A model generated the notes under the pieces. It was not told the DNA's origin. It ran no database searches and saw only the letters and a program-made list of their open reading frames with translations. 64,000 nucleotides of DNA, taken from Hoeflea algicola (GTDB taxonomy: Bacteria > Pseudomonadota > Alphaproteobacteria > Rhizobiales > Rhizobiaceae). Each line of letters starts with the position of its first letter. Position 1 is the first letter of the stretch. Both the position numbers and the translations under genes were made by a program. Of this stretch, positions 1 through 8,145 are shown in pieces. Where the stretch lies: positions 3,270,501 through 3,334,500 of the forward strand of contig NZ_JAOVZR010000001.1 of NCBI RefSeq assembly GCF_026619415.1, in the 5' to 3' direction.

Positions 1-638
1 AGGCCGCGCGCCTTGAGTTCCTGATCAGCACCCTCGCTGCGGGTCATTGTCAGCACATTTTCATCGGGCCCGAGAACCATGCCGATCCGGCTGTGGCCTA
101 GATCGAGCAGATGCGCGATCGCCAGCCGGGCGCCATGCACATTGTCGGCGCGCACGGATGGAAAACGATCCGACGTGGTCCATTCGCAGGCGAAAATGAT
201 CGGCGGCGCGCCGATGCCCGACCGCGCCGCCGACAGCACTTCATCGGGCAGCGATCCGTCAAGCGCAATGATGCCGTCGGCGCGGCTGGCGTGCAGATAT
301 TCCGACACCAACTGCGGCTTGGTTTGCACCTGCCGTGTGTCGACCACCAGCATGTTGAAGTCGGCTTTCGCCAGCGCCAACTCGATCCCGGCGAGGATTT
401 CGGAAAAAAACGGATTGCCCAGGTTGGGCACCAGCACAACGATCGCGCCGGTGCGCTGGCGCCTGAGGTTGCGGGCCGAGAGATTGACCCTGTAGCCACT
501 CTCCTCTGCTGCGGCCAGCACCGCATTGCGCGTTGATTCAGCGACTGTTTCCGGCTTGCTGAGCGCCCGGCTCACGGTTGCGGTGGAGACGCCGGCAAGC
601 CGCGCGACATCGATGATTTTCGGTGCTCGTTTTTCCAT
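1..638 (-). CDS. LacI-family transcriptional regulator (3' end outside window)
   Basis: Translation from the ATG at 638 gives an open protein of about 212 residues running off the left edge, so the C-terminus is missing. Residues 8-27 form a LacI helix-turn-helix (IIDVARLAGVSTATVSRAL), followed by the hinge and the start of a periplasmic-binding-protein-like sugar sensor (VVLVPNLGNPFFSEILAGIE, then the DGIIALDG strand). It diverges from the sugar ABC transporter operon that begins at 859, and LacI-type operators lie between them. By family habit it should be a local repressor released by the transported sugar or a catabolite; the inducer cannot be read from the sequence. The family assignment is secure. 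Confidence 0.93.
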   Translation of the reverse strand, partial: MEKRAPKIIDVARLAGVSTATVSRALSKPETVAESTRNAVLAAAEESGYRVNLSARNLRRQRTGAIVVLVPNLGNPFFSEILAGIELALAKADFNMLVVDTRQVQTKPQLVSEYLHASRADGIIALDGSLPDEVLSAARSGIGAPPIIFACEWTTSDRFPSVRADNVHGARLAIAHLLDLGHSRIGMVLGPDENVLTMTRSEGADQELKARG

Positions 639-725
639 GAAATGCGGTATTTCCGGTATTGCCAGTCTGCGTCAAAAGTCCAATTTAAATTACACTTGAC
701 TCTTTTTCTGAACGCGGTCAACCTT

Positions 726-776
726 GATGTAATCGATTGCAGTGGAGCATTGGAGGATGCGATGTAATCGATTTAA
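726..776. promoter_or_regulatory. Two LacI-type operator candidates
   Basis: The 13-mer GATGTAATCGATT occurs at 726-738 and again at 761-773, 35 bp apart. The first copy extends to TGTAATCGATTGCA (728-741), which fits the LacI-family pattern TGnAAnCGnTTnCA; the second, TGTAATCGATTTAA (763-776), matches the left half and the centre. Both lie between the divergent LacI gene and the binding-protein gene, so the likely reader is that LacI protein. A possible -35 element TTGACT is at 696-701 but no strong -10 was found. Confidence 0.7.
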
Positions 777-858
777 AAAGTGTCGGGTTACCGACACTGC
801 CGCGTGGCTGCGATCCGCATCCTGGCCGGCAGGGAGATCAATTCTGGGAGGAAGATCG

Positions 859-2091
859 ATGAGCGCATTCAAGCATTTTCTGGCTGGCGCGTCCGTGCTG
901 GCGTTGGCAACCTCGGTCAATGCGACCGACCTCGAAGTCACCCATTGGTGGACGTCCGGCGGCGAAGCTGCGGCCGTTGCCGAATTCGCCAAGGCGTTTG
1001 ATGCCACCGGCAACAAATGGGTCGATGGCGCCATCGCCGGTTCCGGCGGCACCGCCCGGCCGATCATGATCAGCCGGATTACCGGCGGCGACCCGATGGG
1101 TGCCACCCAGTTCAACCACGGTCGCCAGGCCGAAGAACTGGTCGAAGCCGGCCTGATGCTCGACCTCACAGATCTGGCCGAAAAGGAACACTGGAAGGAT
1201 GTCATTCGCCCATCCAGCCTTCTCGACAGCTGCACCCTTGATGGCCGTATCTATTGCGTCCCGGTCAACATTCACTCGCAACAGTGGCTGTGGTTGTCCA
1301 ACGCCGCCTTTGAAAAGGCTGGCGTGCCAGTGCCCACCAATTGGGACGAATATGCCGCTGCTGCGCCGCAGCTGGAAGCTGCCGGCATCATTCCGCTCGC
1401 CGTCGGCCAGCAACCCTGGCAGACAACGCTGGCTTTCCAGGTTCTGCTGGTAGCCCTCGCCGGTCCCGACGCCTACACAAAAATCTTCGGTGAAAAGGAT
1501 GCCGAACTGGCTGCAGGCCCTGAGCTGGCAAAGGTATTCCAGGCTGCTGACAAGGCCCGCGCCATGTCGGCCGGTTCGAATGTGCAGGATTGGAACCAGG
1601 CCACCAATCTGGTGATCACCGGCAAGGCTGCCGGCCAGATCATGGGCGATTGGGCCCAGGGTGAATTCCAGGTTGCAGGTCAGGTAGCGGGCAAGGACTA
1701 CACCTGCCTGCCCGGCCTTGGCGTCAACGAAGTGATCCAGACCGGTGGTGATGCATTCTACTTTCCCAAGCTCAAGGATGCAGCCCAGACAGAAGCCCAG
1801 GCCGTGCTCGCCTCGGTGATGTTGTCGCCGGAAACCCAGGTCGCCTTCAATCTCAAGAAAGGCTCGCTGCCGGTTCGCGGCGATGTCGATCTGGCCGCTG
1901 CCAATGACTGCATGAAGAAGGGTCTTGATATCCTGGCCAAGGGCAACATCATCCAGGCTCCTGACCAGCTGATGTCGCCGGATTCGCTGCAGCAGATCAA
2001 TGATCTGTTCGTGCAGTTCTTCAACGACAAGTCCATCACGGCCGAGGGCGCGCAGAAGACCTTTGCCGAACTCGTCGCTTCAGCGGACTGA
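859..2091 (+). CDS. Sugar ABC transporter substrate-binding protein (CUT1)
   Basis: A 410-residue periplasmic binding protein of the UgpB/MalE-like family (COG1653 type). I chose the ATG at 859 over an upstream in-frame ATG at 742 because GGGAGGAAG precedes it and it opens with a clear signal peptide (MSAFKHFLAGASVLALATSVNA, cleavage near residue 22). The mature start, LEVTHWWTSGGE, and the later region IHSQQWLWLSNAAFEKAGVPVPTNWDEY are typical of glucose or oligosaccharide binding proteins of this group. It is the first gene of an operon with two permeases and an ATPase. The downstream GH43 relic suggests a xyloside or similar plant oligosaccharide as ligand, but this is inference. Confidence 0.92.
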   Translation: MSAFKHFLAGASVLALATSVNATDLEVTHWWTSGGEAAAVAEFAKAFDATGNKWVDGAIAGSGGTARPIMISRITGGDPMGATQFNHGRQAEELVEAGLMLDLTDLAEKEHWKDVIRPSSLLDSCTLDGRIYCVPVNIHSQQWLWLSNAAFEKAGVPVPTNWDEYAAAAPQLEAAGIIPLAVGQQPWQTTLAFQVLLVALAGPDAYTKIFGEKDAELAAGPELAKVFQAADKARAMSAGSNVQDWNQATNLVITGKAAGQIMGDWAQGEFQVAGQVAGKDYTCLPGLGVNEVIQTGGDAFYFPKLKDAAQTEAQAVLASVMLSPETQVAFNLKKGSLPVRGDVDLAAANDCMKKGLDILAKGNIIQAPDQLMSPDSLQQINDLFVQFFNDKSITAEGAQKTFAELVASAD

Positions 2092-2116
2092 TCCATAACC
2101 GGATCCTTCTTGAGGT

Positions 2117-2140
2117 CTGGTCCCGTTTCGGCGGGACCAG
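2117..2140 (+). other. Intercistronic stem-loop after the binding-protein gene
   Basis: CTGGTCCCG (2117-2125) pairs perfectly with CGGGACCAG (2132-2140) around a six-base loop. There is no T-run after it, so it is probably not a full terminator. Hairpins in this position commonly stabilise the binding-protein part of ABC operon transcripts, or attenuate reading into the permeases, so that more binding protein is made than membrane components. Confidence 0.7.
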
Positions 2141-2201
2141 CGCTTCTCGATACTGTTTCCGTTGATCAGCAGGCCCATTGATGAGCAGGAGAGTGGACGC
2201 G

Positions 2202-3098
2202 ATGGCGCGAAACAAACGCCCTTCGAACTGGTTCCGCAACGCCAATGCCAAGATCGCTGCAATCCCGATGGTCTTGACGGTTTTGGTGGTTTTCGTCGGC
2301 GGCACGCTTTGGACCGTGCTTTATTCATTCACCAATTCGAAATTGCTGCCACGCGAAAAATTCGTCGGCTTCGATCAGTACGAGCGGCTGTGGTCGAGCA
2401 GCAAATGGCTGATCTCGATCGAGAATCTGGCAATTTACGGCGTGCTTTCGCTGATCTTCGTGATGATCGGCGGCTTTCTGCTGGCGGCGCTGCTGGATCA
2501 GAAGATCCGCTTTGAAAACACTTTTCGCACCATCTTTCTCTATCCCTTCGCATTGAGCTTCATCGTTACCGGCCTTGCCTGGCAGTGGATTCTCAACCCT
2601 GATTTTGGCGTCCAGAATGTGGTTCGGTCTTTGGGCTGGACCAGTTTCGCCTTCGACCCGCTCTACAATTCCGACATCGTCATCTACGGCGTTCTGATTG
2701 CCGGGCTCTGGCATGAGACGGGGTTGATCATGTGCCTGATGCTGGCCGGCCTGCGCGGCATTGATGAGGATATCTGGAAGGCTTGCCGCATCGACGGCAT
2801 TCCGACCTGGAAAACCTACCTCTTCGTGGTCATTCCGATGATGCGCGGCATCTTCATCACAGCGCTAGTGCTGGTCACGTCCGGTATCATCAAGGTCTAC
2901 GATCTGATCGTCGCCCAGACCGGTGGCGGCCCCGGCATCGCCTCGGAAGTGCCGGCCAAATATGTCTACGACACCATGTTCCTGTCGCAGAATCTCGGCC
3001 AGGGCTTTGCCGCCTCCACCATGATGCTGCTCACCGTGGTCATCGTTGTCGTGCCCTGGGCTTATCTCGAATTCGGAGGCAAGGGACGTCGTGTCTGA
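2202..3098 (+). CDS. Sugar ABC transporter permease, first subunit
   Basis: A 298-residue inner-membrane permease of the MalF/UgpA-like class with about six hydrophobic segments. The EAA loop that docks the ATPase is visible as ACRIDGIPTWKTYLFVVIPM. The ATG at 2202 has AGGAGAG eight bases upstream; an ATG at 2181 is possible but has a weaker ribosome site. The last eight bases overlap the next permease gene. The pair most resembles permeases of glucose/oligosaccharide CUT1 systems (GtsB-like). Its substrate should be that of the binding protein at 859-2091. Confidence 0.9.
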   Translation: MARNKRPSNWFRNANAKIAAIPMVLTVLVVFVGGTLWTVLYSFTNSKLLPREKFVGFDQYERLWSSSKWLISIENLAIYGVLSLIFVMIGGFLLAALLDQKIRFENTFRTIFLYPFALSFIVTGLAWQWILNPDFGVQNVVRSLGWTSFAFDPLYNSDIVIYGVLIAGLWHETGLIMCLMLAGLRGIDEDIWKACRIDGIPTWKTYLFVVIPMMRGIFITALVLVTSGIIKVYDLIVAQTGGGPGIASEVPAKYVYDTMFLSQNLGQGFAASTMMLLTVVIVVVPWAYLEFGGKGRRV

Positions 3099-4032
3099 AA
3101 CAAGCCTTACCATGCCATCCGGCAAACCCGTCAGCCCATCAGTGATTCCGCTCGAGGGGCCGCGTGGCCGCAAGCCGCGCAAGCGCTTCACGCGCCGCAA
3201 CATCATGCTCTACAGCACCCTGATCGTGGTGGCGCTGTATTATTTGCTGCCGCTCTACGTGATGGTCATCACCTCACTCAAGGGCATGCCGGAGATCCGG
3301 CTCGGAAATATCTTCTCACCACCGGTGGAAATCACCTTCCAGCCATGGGTCAAGGCCTGGTCGGAGGCCTGCACGGGGCTCAATTGCGAAGGCCTCTCGC
3401 GCGGCTTCTGGAACTCGGTGCGCATTCTCATACCCTCGGTGATCCTGTCGATCATCATTGCTTCGGTGAACGGCTATGCCATGGCCAACTGGCGCTTCAA
3501 GGGCGCCGAGACCTTCTTTGCCATCCTCATCGTCGGGGCCTTCATTCCCTATCAAGTGATGATTTACCCGATCGTCATTATCCTGCGTGAGATGGGCCTC
3601 TATGGTGGCCTCACGGGTCTGGTGCTGGTGCACACCGTCTTCGGCATGCCGATCCTGACGCTGCTGTTCCGGAATTATTTCTCATCGATCCCCGAAGAAT
3701 TGTTCCGGGCTGCGCGCATTGACGGCGCCGGTTTCTGGTCGATCTATTTCCGCATCATGTTGCCGATGAGCCTGCCGATCTTCGTGGTTGCGATGATCCT
3801 GCAGGTCACGGGCATCTGGAACGACTTCCTGTTCGGCGTCATCTACACCAAGCCCGACCTCTATCCAATGACGGTGCAACTCAACAACATCGTCAATTCG
3901 ACCCAGGGCGTGAAGGAATACAATGTCAATATGGCGGCAACGATCCTCACCGGTATTGTGCCACTTTTCGTCTATTTCGTTTCCGGAAAACTGTTTGTGC
4001 GCGGCATCGCGGCCGGTGCGGTGAAGGGATGA
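3091..4032 (+). CDS. Sugar ABC transporter permease, second subunit
   Basis: A 313-residue MalG-type permease with a long cytoplasmic N-terminus, a first membrane segment near residues 35-60, and an EAA loop [22 protein letters not shown] chose the GTG at 3091, which overlaps the previous stop by eight bases and has GGAGG eleven bases upstream; ATG 3112 is the alternative. The periplasmic loop containing [16 protein letters not shown] is typical of the glucose/sugar branch of this family. It should form a heterodimer with the preceding permease and be driven by the ATPase at 4037. Confidence 0.9.
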   Translation: MSETSLTMPSGKPVSPSVIPLEGPRGRKPRKRFTRRNIMLYSTLIVVALYYLLPLYVMVITSLKGMPEIRLGNIFSPPVEITFQPWVKAWSEACTGLNCEGLSRGFWNSVRILIPSVILSIIIASVNGYAMANWRFKGAETFFAILIVGAFIPYQVMIYPIVIILREMGLYGGLTGLVLVHTVFGMPILTLLFRNYFSSIPEELFRAARIDGAGFWSIYFRIMLPMSLPIFVVAMILQVTGIWNDFLFGVIYTKPDLYPMTVQLNNIVNSTQGVKEYNVNMAATILTGIVPLFVYFVSGKLFVRGIAAGAVKG

Positions 4033-4036
4033 CAAC

Positions 4037-5119
4037 ATGACTAGTGTATCGGTCCGCGACCTGACCCTGAAGTTCGGCGCCCTCGAAGTTCTCAAGTCCT
4101 TGAGCATCGACATCGACGAGGGCGAGTTCCTGGTGCTGCTTGGCCCGTCGGGCTGCGGCAAGTCGACCTTGCTCAACTGCATCGCCGGCCTACTCGATGT
4201 GTCTGACGGCCAGATCATCATTTCCGGACGCAATGTGACCTGGGAAGAGCCGAGCAATCGCGGCATCGGCATGGTGTTCCAGTCTTACGCGCTCTACCCG
4301 CAGATGACGGTGGAGGGCAATCTCGGCTTCGGTCTGAAGAATGCCCGCATGCCCAAGGACGAGATCGTCAGCCGCATAACCCGCGCTGCCGAAGTGCTGC
4401 AGATCGAGCCTTTGCTCAAACGCAAACCGGCCCAACTCTCCGGTGGTCAGCGCCAGCGCGTCGCTATCGGTCGCGCTTTGGTGCGCGATGTCGAGGTGTT
4501 CCTGTTTGACGAGCCGCTGTCCAACCTCGACGCCAAATTGCGTGCCGAACTGCGTGTCGAGATCAAGCGACTGCACCAGAAGCTCCAGAACACGATGATC
4601 TATGTCACCCATGACCAGATCGAGGCGTTGACGCTGGCCGACCGCATCGCGGTGATGCGCGCGGGCACCATTCAGCAACTCGGCAACCCGCACGAGATCT
4701 ACAATCGCCCAGTCAATCTTTATGTTGCCGGTTTCATGGGATCGCCCGGGATGAATTTTATCCCGGGTGATATCGACGCTGGCGCCAGCCCCGTGTTCCG
4801 CTTCGCTGGGCAGACCATTGATCTGGCGAGCTATCCGTTCTCCGGTCCGGCCAAACCAGGCCCTGGCATATTCGGTATCCGCCCCGAGCACATTGTTACA
4901 GGCGATGCGGCTTCGTCCGAGCGCTATTCGGCCGAAGTCGAGGTCGATGTAGTTGAGCCGATGGGCGCCGACACGCTTGTCTGGGGCGTGCTGGATGGAT
5001 GCGAATTCCGCTTCCGGGTTGATGGTCAGAGCGAATATCGCAGCGGCGACAAGGTCCGTGTTGGCTTCGATCCGGCGCGCGCTTCAATCTTTGATGCATC
5101 AACCGAGCTCAGGCTCTAG
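4037..5119 (+). CDS. Sugar ABC transporter ATP-binding protein (MsmK/UgpC-like)
   Basis: A 360-residue ATPase. Walker [10 protein letters not shown] is at residues 36-44, the Q-loop at 81-82, the signature LSGGQ at 134-138 and Walker B FLFDEP at 155-160, with the switch histidine in YVTHDQIEA. The last ~120 residues form the TOBE-type regulatory domain found in MalK, UgpC and MsmK. It starts four bases after the second permease stop, so the four transporter genes form one unit. Proteins of this class sometimes serve several importers, which matters because the second sugar transporter at the right end of the window shows no ATPase. Confidence 0.95.
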   Translation: MTSVSVRDLTLKFGALEVLKSLSIDIDEGEFLVLLGPSGCGKSTLLNCIAGLLDVSDGQIIISGRNVTWEEPSNRGIGMVFQSYALYPQMTVEGNLGFGLKNARMPKDEIVSRITRAAEVLQIEPLLKRKPAQLSGGQRQRVAIGRALVRDVEVFLFDEPLSNLDAKLRAELRVEIKRLHQKLQNTMIYVTHDQIEALTLADRIAVMRAGTIQQLGNPHEIYNRPVNLYVAGFMGSPGMNFIPGDIDAGASPVFRFAGQTIDLASYPFSGPAKPGPGIFGIRPEHIVTGDAASSERYSAEVEVDVVEPMGADTLVWGVLDGCEFRFRVDGQSEYRSGDKVRVGFDPARASIFDASTELRL

Positions 5120-5130
5120 CTGTTTGTCCA

Positions 5131-5178
5131 CTCAGGCCGCCTTATCCTCAGGCCGGCCTATACTCAGGAAGGTCGAAA
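5131..5178 (+). repeat. Three short 16-bp direct repeats beginning CTCAGG
   Basis: CTCAGG recurs at 5131, 5147 and 5163 with exact 16-base spacing, and the first two units share CTCAGGCCG. The array fills the space between the ATPase stop and the ribosome site of the next gene. It may be simple slippage duplication; no binding protein is suggested. Confidence 0.5.
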
Positions 5179-5180
5179 CG

Positions 5181-5933
5181 ATGGATTTCTCATTCCAACT
5201 CTACAGCGCCCGCAATTTCCAGCCATGGTCTGATGTTCTGGCGATGATCGCCGCCGTTGGTTACACTCAGGTAGAGGGTTTTGGCGGTGTCTATGAAGAC
5301 CCCGCCGGCTTTCGCCGCGCACTGGACCAACACGGCCTGATCATGCCGTCGGGTCACTTTTCCATGGACGCGCTGGAGTCCGATACCGAATCGGTGCTCG
5401 CCATAGCCGCCGCACTTGGCATGAAACGGATTTACTGCCCCCATCTGGCTGCGGAACACCGTCCCGCTGATCGCCCCGGCTGGGAAGCCTTCGCCCGACG
5501 GCTGAGCGCCGTGGGTACAAAAATCCGCGCCGCCGGCCTCAAATTCGGTTGGCACAACCACGATTTCGAATTTGCATCGCTCGCAGACGGCACTCTGCCG
5601 ATGCAGATCCTGCTCGATGCCGCGCCCGACATCGAATGGGAAGCCGATATCGCCTGGATCATTCGTGGCGGCTCCGACCCGATTGACTGGATCTCCCGTC
5701 ATGGCGACCGCATTACCGCTGTCCACGTCAAGGACATCGCTCCTGACGGTGAAGCCGAGGATGAAGATGGCTGGGCCGATGTCGGCCATGGTACGGTCGA
5801 CTGGCTCGGGTTGTTCAAGCAACTGGCGGCGCACTCACCGGCAAAGCTCTTCATCATGGAACATGACAACCCGTCCGATGCCAAGCGGTTCGCAACCCGC
5901 TCAATCGAATGGACGCGCGGCAACACGGAGTAA
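5181..5933 (+). CDS. Sugar phosphate isomerase/epimerase family protein (TIM barrel)
   Basis: A 250-residue protein of the xylose isomerase-like TIM-barrel (AP endonuclease 2) superfamily. Visible features are the first strand FSFQLYSARN, the metal-ligand regions FGWHNHDFEF and EADIAWIIRGG, the AVHVKDI strand and the C-terminal LFIMEHDNP. ATG 5181 follows AGGAAGG. The gene sits between a sugar transporter and a Gfo/Idh dehydrogenase. In related loci such pairs act as 2-keto-inositol or 3-keto-sugar enzymes (IolE/IolG or Thu-like), so a role as isomerase, epimerase or dehydratase of an imported sugar is likely. The exact reaction is unknown. Confidence 0.85.
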   Translation: MDFSFQLYSARNFQPWSDVLAMIAAVGYTQVEGFGGVYEDPAGFRRALDQHGLIMPSGHFSMDALESDTESVLAIAAALGMKRIYCPHLAAEHRPADRPGWEAFARRLSAVGTKIRAAGLKFGWHNHDFEFASLADGTLPMQILLDAAPDIEWEADIAWIIRGGSDPIDWISRHGDRITAVHVKDIAPDGEAEDEDGWADVGHGTVDWLGLFKQLAAHSPAKLFIMEHDNPSDAKRFATRSIEWTRGNTE

Positions 5934-5938
5934 TGACT

Positions 5939-7084
5939 ATGAGCAAGACCTTAGGCGTCGGCCTCATCGGCTGCGGCAATATCTCGACTTCCTATCTCGG
6001 CCTCGCGCCGATGTTCAACGGCATTGAAATTCGGGCCTGTGCCGACATCAACGCCGATGCGGCCAGGGCGCGCGCCAAGGAGTATGACATCCGCGCCGAA
6101 ACCGTGGATGGGCTGCTGGCTGCCGACGACATCGATATTGTCGTCAATTTGACGGTCCCGGCCGTCCATTACGAGGTTTCCGCTCAGGTGCTTGACGCGG
6201 GCAAGCACGTCTATTCGGAAAAACCCTTTGTGCTGTCCGTAGAGCAAGGGCGCGACCTTGCCGCCCGTGCCGAGAAGGGCAACCTGAGAGTGGGATCGGC
6301 GCCCGACACTTTTCTGGGCGGCGCGCATCAGCTTGCCCGCAACCTGATCGATACCGGCAAGATCGGCCGCGTCACCGGCGGCACCTGCCATGTGCTGAGC
6401 CCCGGCATGGAGCACTGGCACCCGAACCCCGACTTCTTCTTCCAGGCAGGCGGCGGTCCGGTGCTCGATCTCGGGCCCTACTATATTTCCAATCTGGTGC
6501 AACTGATCGGGCCGGTACGGCGGGTAACCGCCATGTCGTCGGTCCCCACGCCCGAGCGCAAGATCACCTCCAAGCCGCGCTACGGTGAAATGATCAAGGT
6601 CGAAACCCCGACTACGGTGCACGCGGTGCTCGAATTTGCCAATGGCGCACTGGTCACGCTCGGCGCCAGCTGGGACGTCAAGGCCCACGGTCACCGCCCG
6701 ATGGAACTCTACGGCACAGAGGCCAGCCTGATCGTTCCGGATCCGAATTTCTTCGGCGGCGAGGTTGAACTGCTCAAGGGTGGTGGCGCGGCAGCCGATA
6801 AACCAACCTGGGAGCATCCGCTGGGCGTCCCCAATCAGCAGCACGAACAGGGCATGATGGCCAATTACCGGGCCGTCGGGCTTGCCGAGATGGCGGTTGC
6901 CATTACCGAGGGCCGTCCGCACCGCTGTTCACTGGAATTTGCGCTGCACGTGGTTGACGTGATGACAGCGATCCTCCACTCCGGAGAGACTGGCGCATTC
7001 GTCACGCTGACCACCAGCTGCGAGCAGCCCGCCCCGCTTGACGCCAGTCAGGCGGCCGCACTGCTTTGCGCCACCGCTCAATAA
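5939..7084 (+). CDS. Gfo/Idh/MocA family oxidoreductase
   Basis: A 381-residue NAD(P)-dependent sugar dehydrogenase-like protein. The Rossmann glycine motif GLIGCGNIS is at residues 8-16 and the conserved EKP at 94-96, with a C-terminal alpha/beta domain including GGPVLDLGPYYI. ATG 5939 lies eight bases after GGAG; the ATG at 5933 overlaps the previous stop and is the alternative. Gene coupling with the TIM-barrel protein suggests that the two act in sequence on one imported sugar, for example oxidation at C3 followed by rearrangement or cleavage. The substrate cannot be assigned. Confidence 0.88.
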   Translation: MSKTLGVGLIGCGNISTSYLGLAPMFNGIEIRACADINADAARARAKEYDIRAETVDGLLAADDIDIVVNLTVPAVHYEVSAQVLDAGKHVYSEKPFVLSVEQGRDLAARAEKGNLRVGSAPDTFLGGAHQLARNLIDTGKIGRVTGGTCHVLSPGMEHWHPNPDFFFQAGGGPVLDLGPYYISNLVQLIGPVRRVTAMSSVPTPERKITSKPRYGEMIKVETPTTVHAVLEFANGALVTLGASWDVKAHGHRPMELYGTEASLIVPDPNFFGGEVELLKGGGAAADKPTWEHPLGVPNQQHEQGMMANYRAVGLAEMAVAITEGRPHRCSLEFALHVVDVMTAILHSGETGAFVTLTTSCEQPAPLDASQAAALLCATAQ

Positions 7085-7101
7085 CAGAAAGGCAGAGCAC
7101 C

Positions 7102-8145
7102 ATGTGGACACCTGCACCTGACCGCTACAGCAAGATGAGTTACCGGCGCACCGGCCGGTCCGGCCTGATGCTGCCGGCGCTTTCGCTTGGCCTGTGGCAC
7201 AATTTTGGCGGCGACACGCCGCACGATCTCAAGCGCGAACTGTGCCATACCGCGTTCGATCTGGGCATCACCCATTTCGACCTCGCCAACAATTATGGCC
7301 CGCCTCCCGGCTCCGCCGAGACCGCCTTTGGTGAAATCCTGAAAACCGACTTTCACGGTCTCCGGGACGAGATGATCATATCATCGAAAGCCGGCTATGG
7401 AATGTGGCCTGGTCCCTATGGCGAATGGGGAAGCCGCAAATACCTCATTTCCAGCTGCGATCAGAGCCTCAAGCGCATGGGGCTCGATTATGTCGACATC
7501 TTCTATTCGCATCGTTTCGATCCCGATACGCCGCTTGAGGAGACCATGCAGGCGCTCGATTACATCGTCCGCTCCGGCCGTGCGCTCTATGCCGGGATTT
7601 CCAGTTATAATTCCAAGCGTACCCGCGAAGCCGCCGATATTCTCAGGCAGCTCGGCACGCCCTGCCTGATCCATCAGCCGAGCTATTCGATGATCAACCG
7701 CTGGGTCGAGGATGACGGTTTGCTCGATACGCTCGATGACGAGGGCATTGGCTCGATCGTCTTTTCGCCGCTGGCGCAGGGCATGCTGACCGGCAAATAT
7801 CTCAACGGTATTCCGGACGACAGCCGCGCCGCGCAGAATTCGTCGCTCAATGCCGGTTTCCTCAACGAGCGCAATCTCGACAATATCCGCGCGCTCAACG
7901 CCATCGCCGAACGCCGGGGTCAGACCTTGGCGCAAATGGCGATTGCCTGGGTGTTGCGTGGTGGCCGGGTGACAACGGCGTTGATCGGCGCCAGCCGTCC
8001 GCAGCAGATCATCGATTGCGTCGGTGCGCTCGACAAACCCGATTTCAGCGATGCCGAATTGGCCGAGATCGATCAATATGCGCGTGACGCCGACATCAAT
8101 CTGTGGGCAGCCTCAGCTGAACGTGACGGGCCCGCACGGAAATGA
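7102..8145 (+). CDS. Aldo/keto reductase (YghZ-like)
   Basis: A 347-residue aldo/keto reductase. The catalytic tetrad is visible as Asp60, Tyr65 ([10 protein letters not shown]), Lys96 (ISSKAGY) and His137 (FYSHRFD). The length and the [16 protein letters not shown] insert match the AKR14/YghZ group, which reduces glyceraldehyde 3-phosphate and other short aldehydes and resembles potassium channel beta subunits. It lies inside the sugar operon and its stop overlaps the start of the GH43 gene (ATGA at 8142). It could reduce an aldehyde product of the pathway. Confidence 0.92.
   Translation: MWTPAPDRYSKMSYRRTGRSGLMLPALSLGLWHNFGGDTPHDLKRELCHTAFDLGITHFDLANNYGPPPGSAETAFGEILKTDFHGLRDEMIISSKAGYGMWPGPYGEWGSRKYLISSCDQSLKRMGLDYVDIFYSHRFDPDTPLEETMQALDYIVRSGRALYAGISSYNSKRTREAADILRQLGTPCLIHQPSYSMINRWVEDDGLLDTLDDEGIGSIVFSPLAQGMLTGKYLNGIPDDSRAAQNSSLNAGFLNERNLDNIRALNAIAERRGQTLAQMAIAWVLRGGRVTTALIGASRPQQIIDCVGALDKPDFSDAELAEIDQYARDADINLWAASAERDGPARK

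Noticed and set aside
742..858. N-terminal extension of the first sugar-binding protein from ATG 742
   Set aside because: It lacks a ribosome site, would bury the signal peptide, and overlaps the operator region; ATG 859 fits better.
5131..5178. Repeat cluster as a CRISPR array
   Set aside because: Units are 16 bases, imperfect, without spacers or cas genes nearby.
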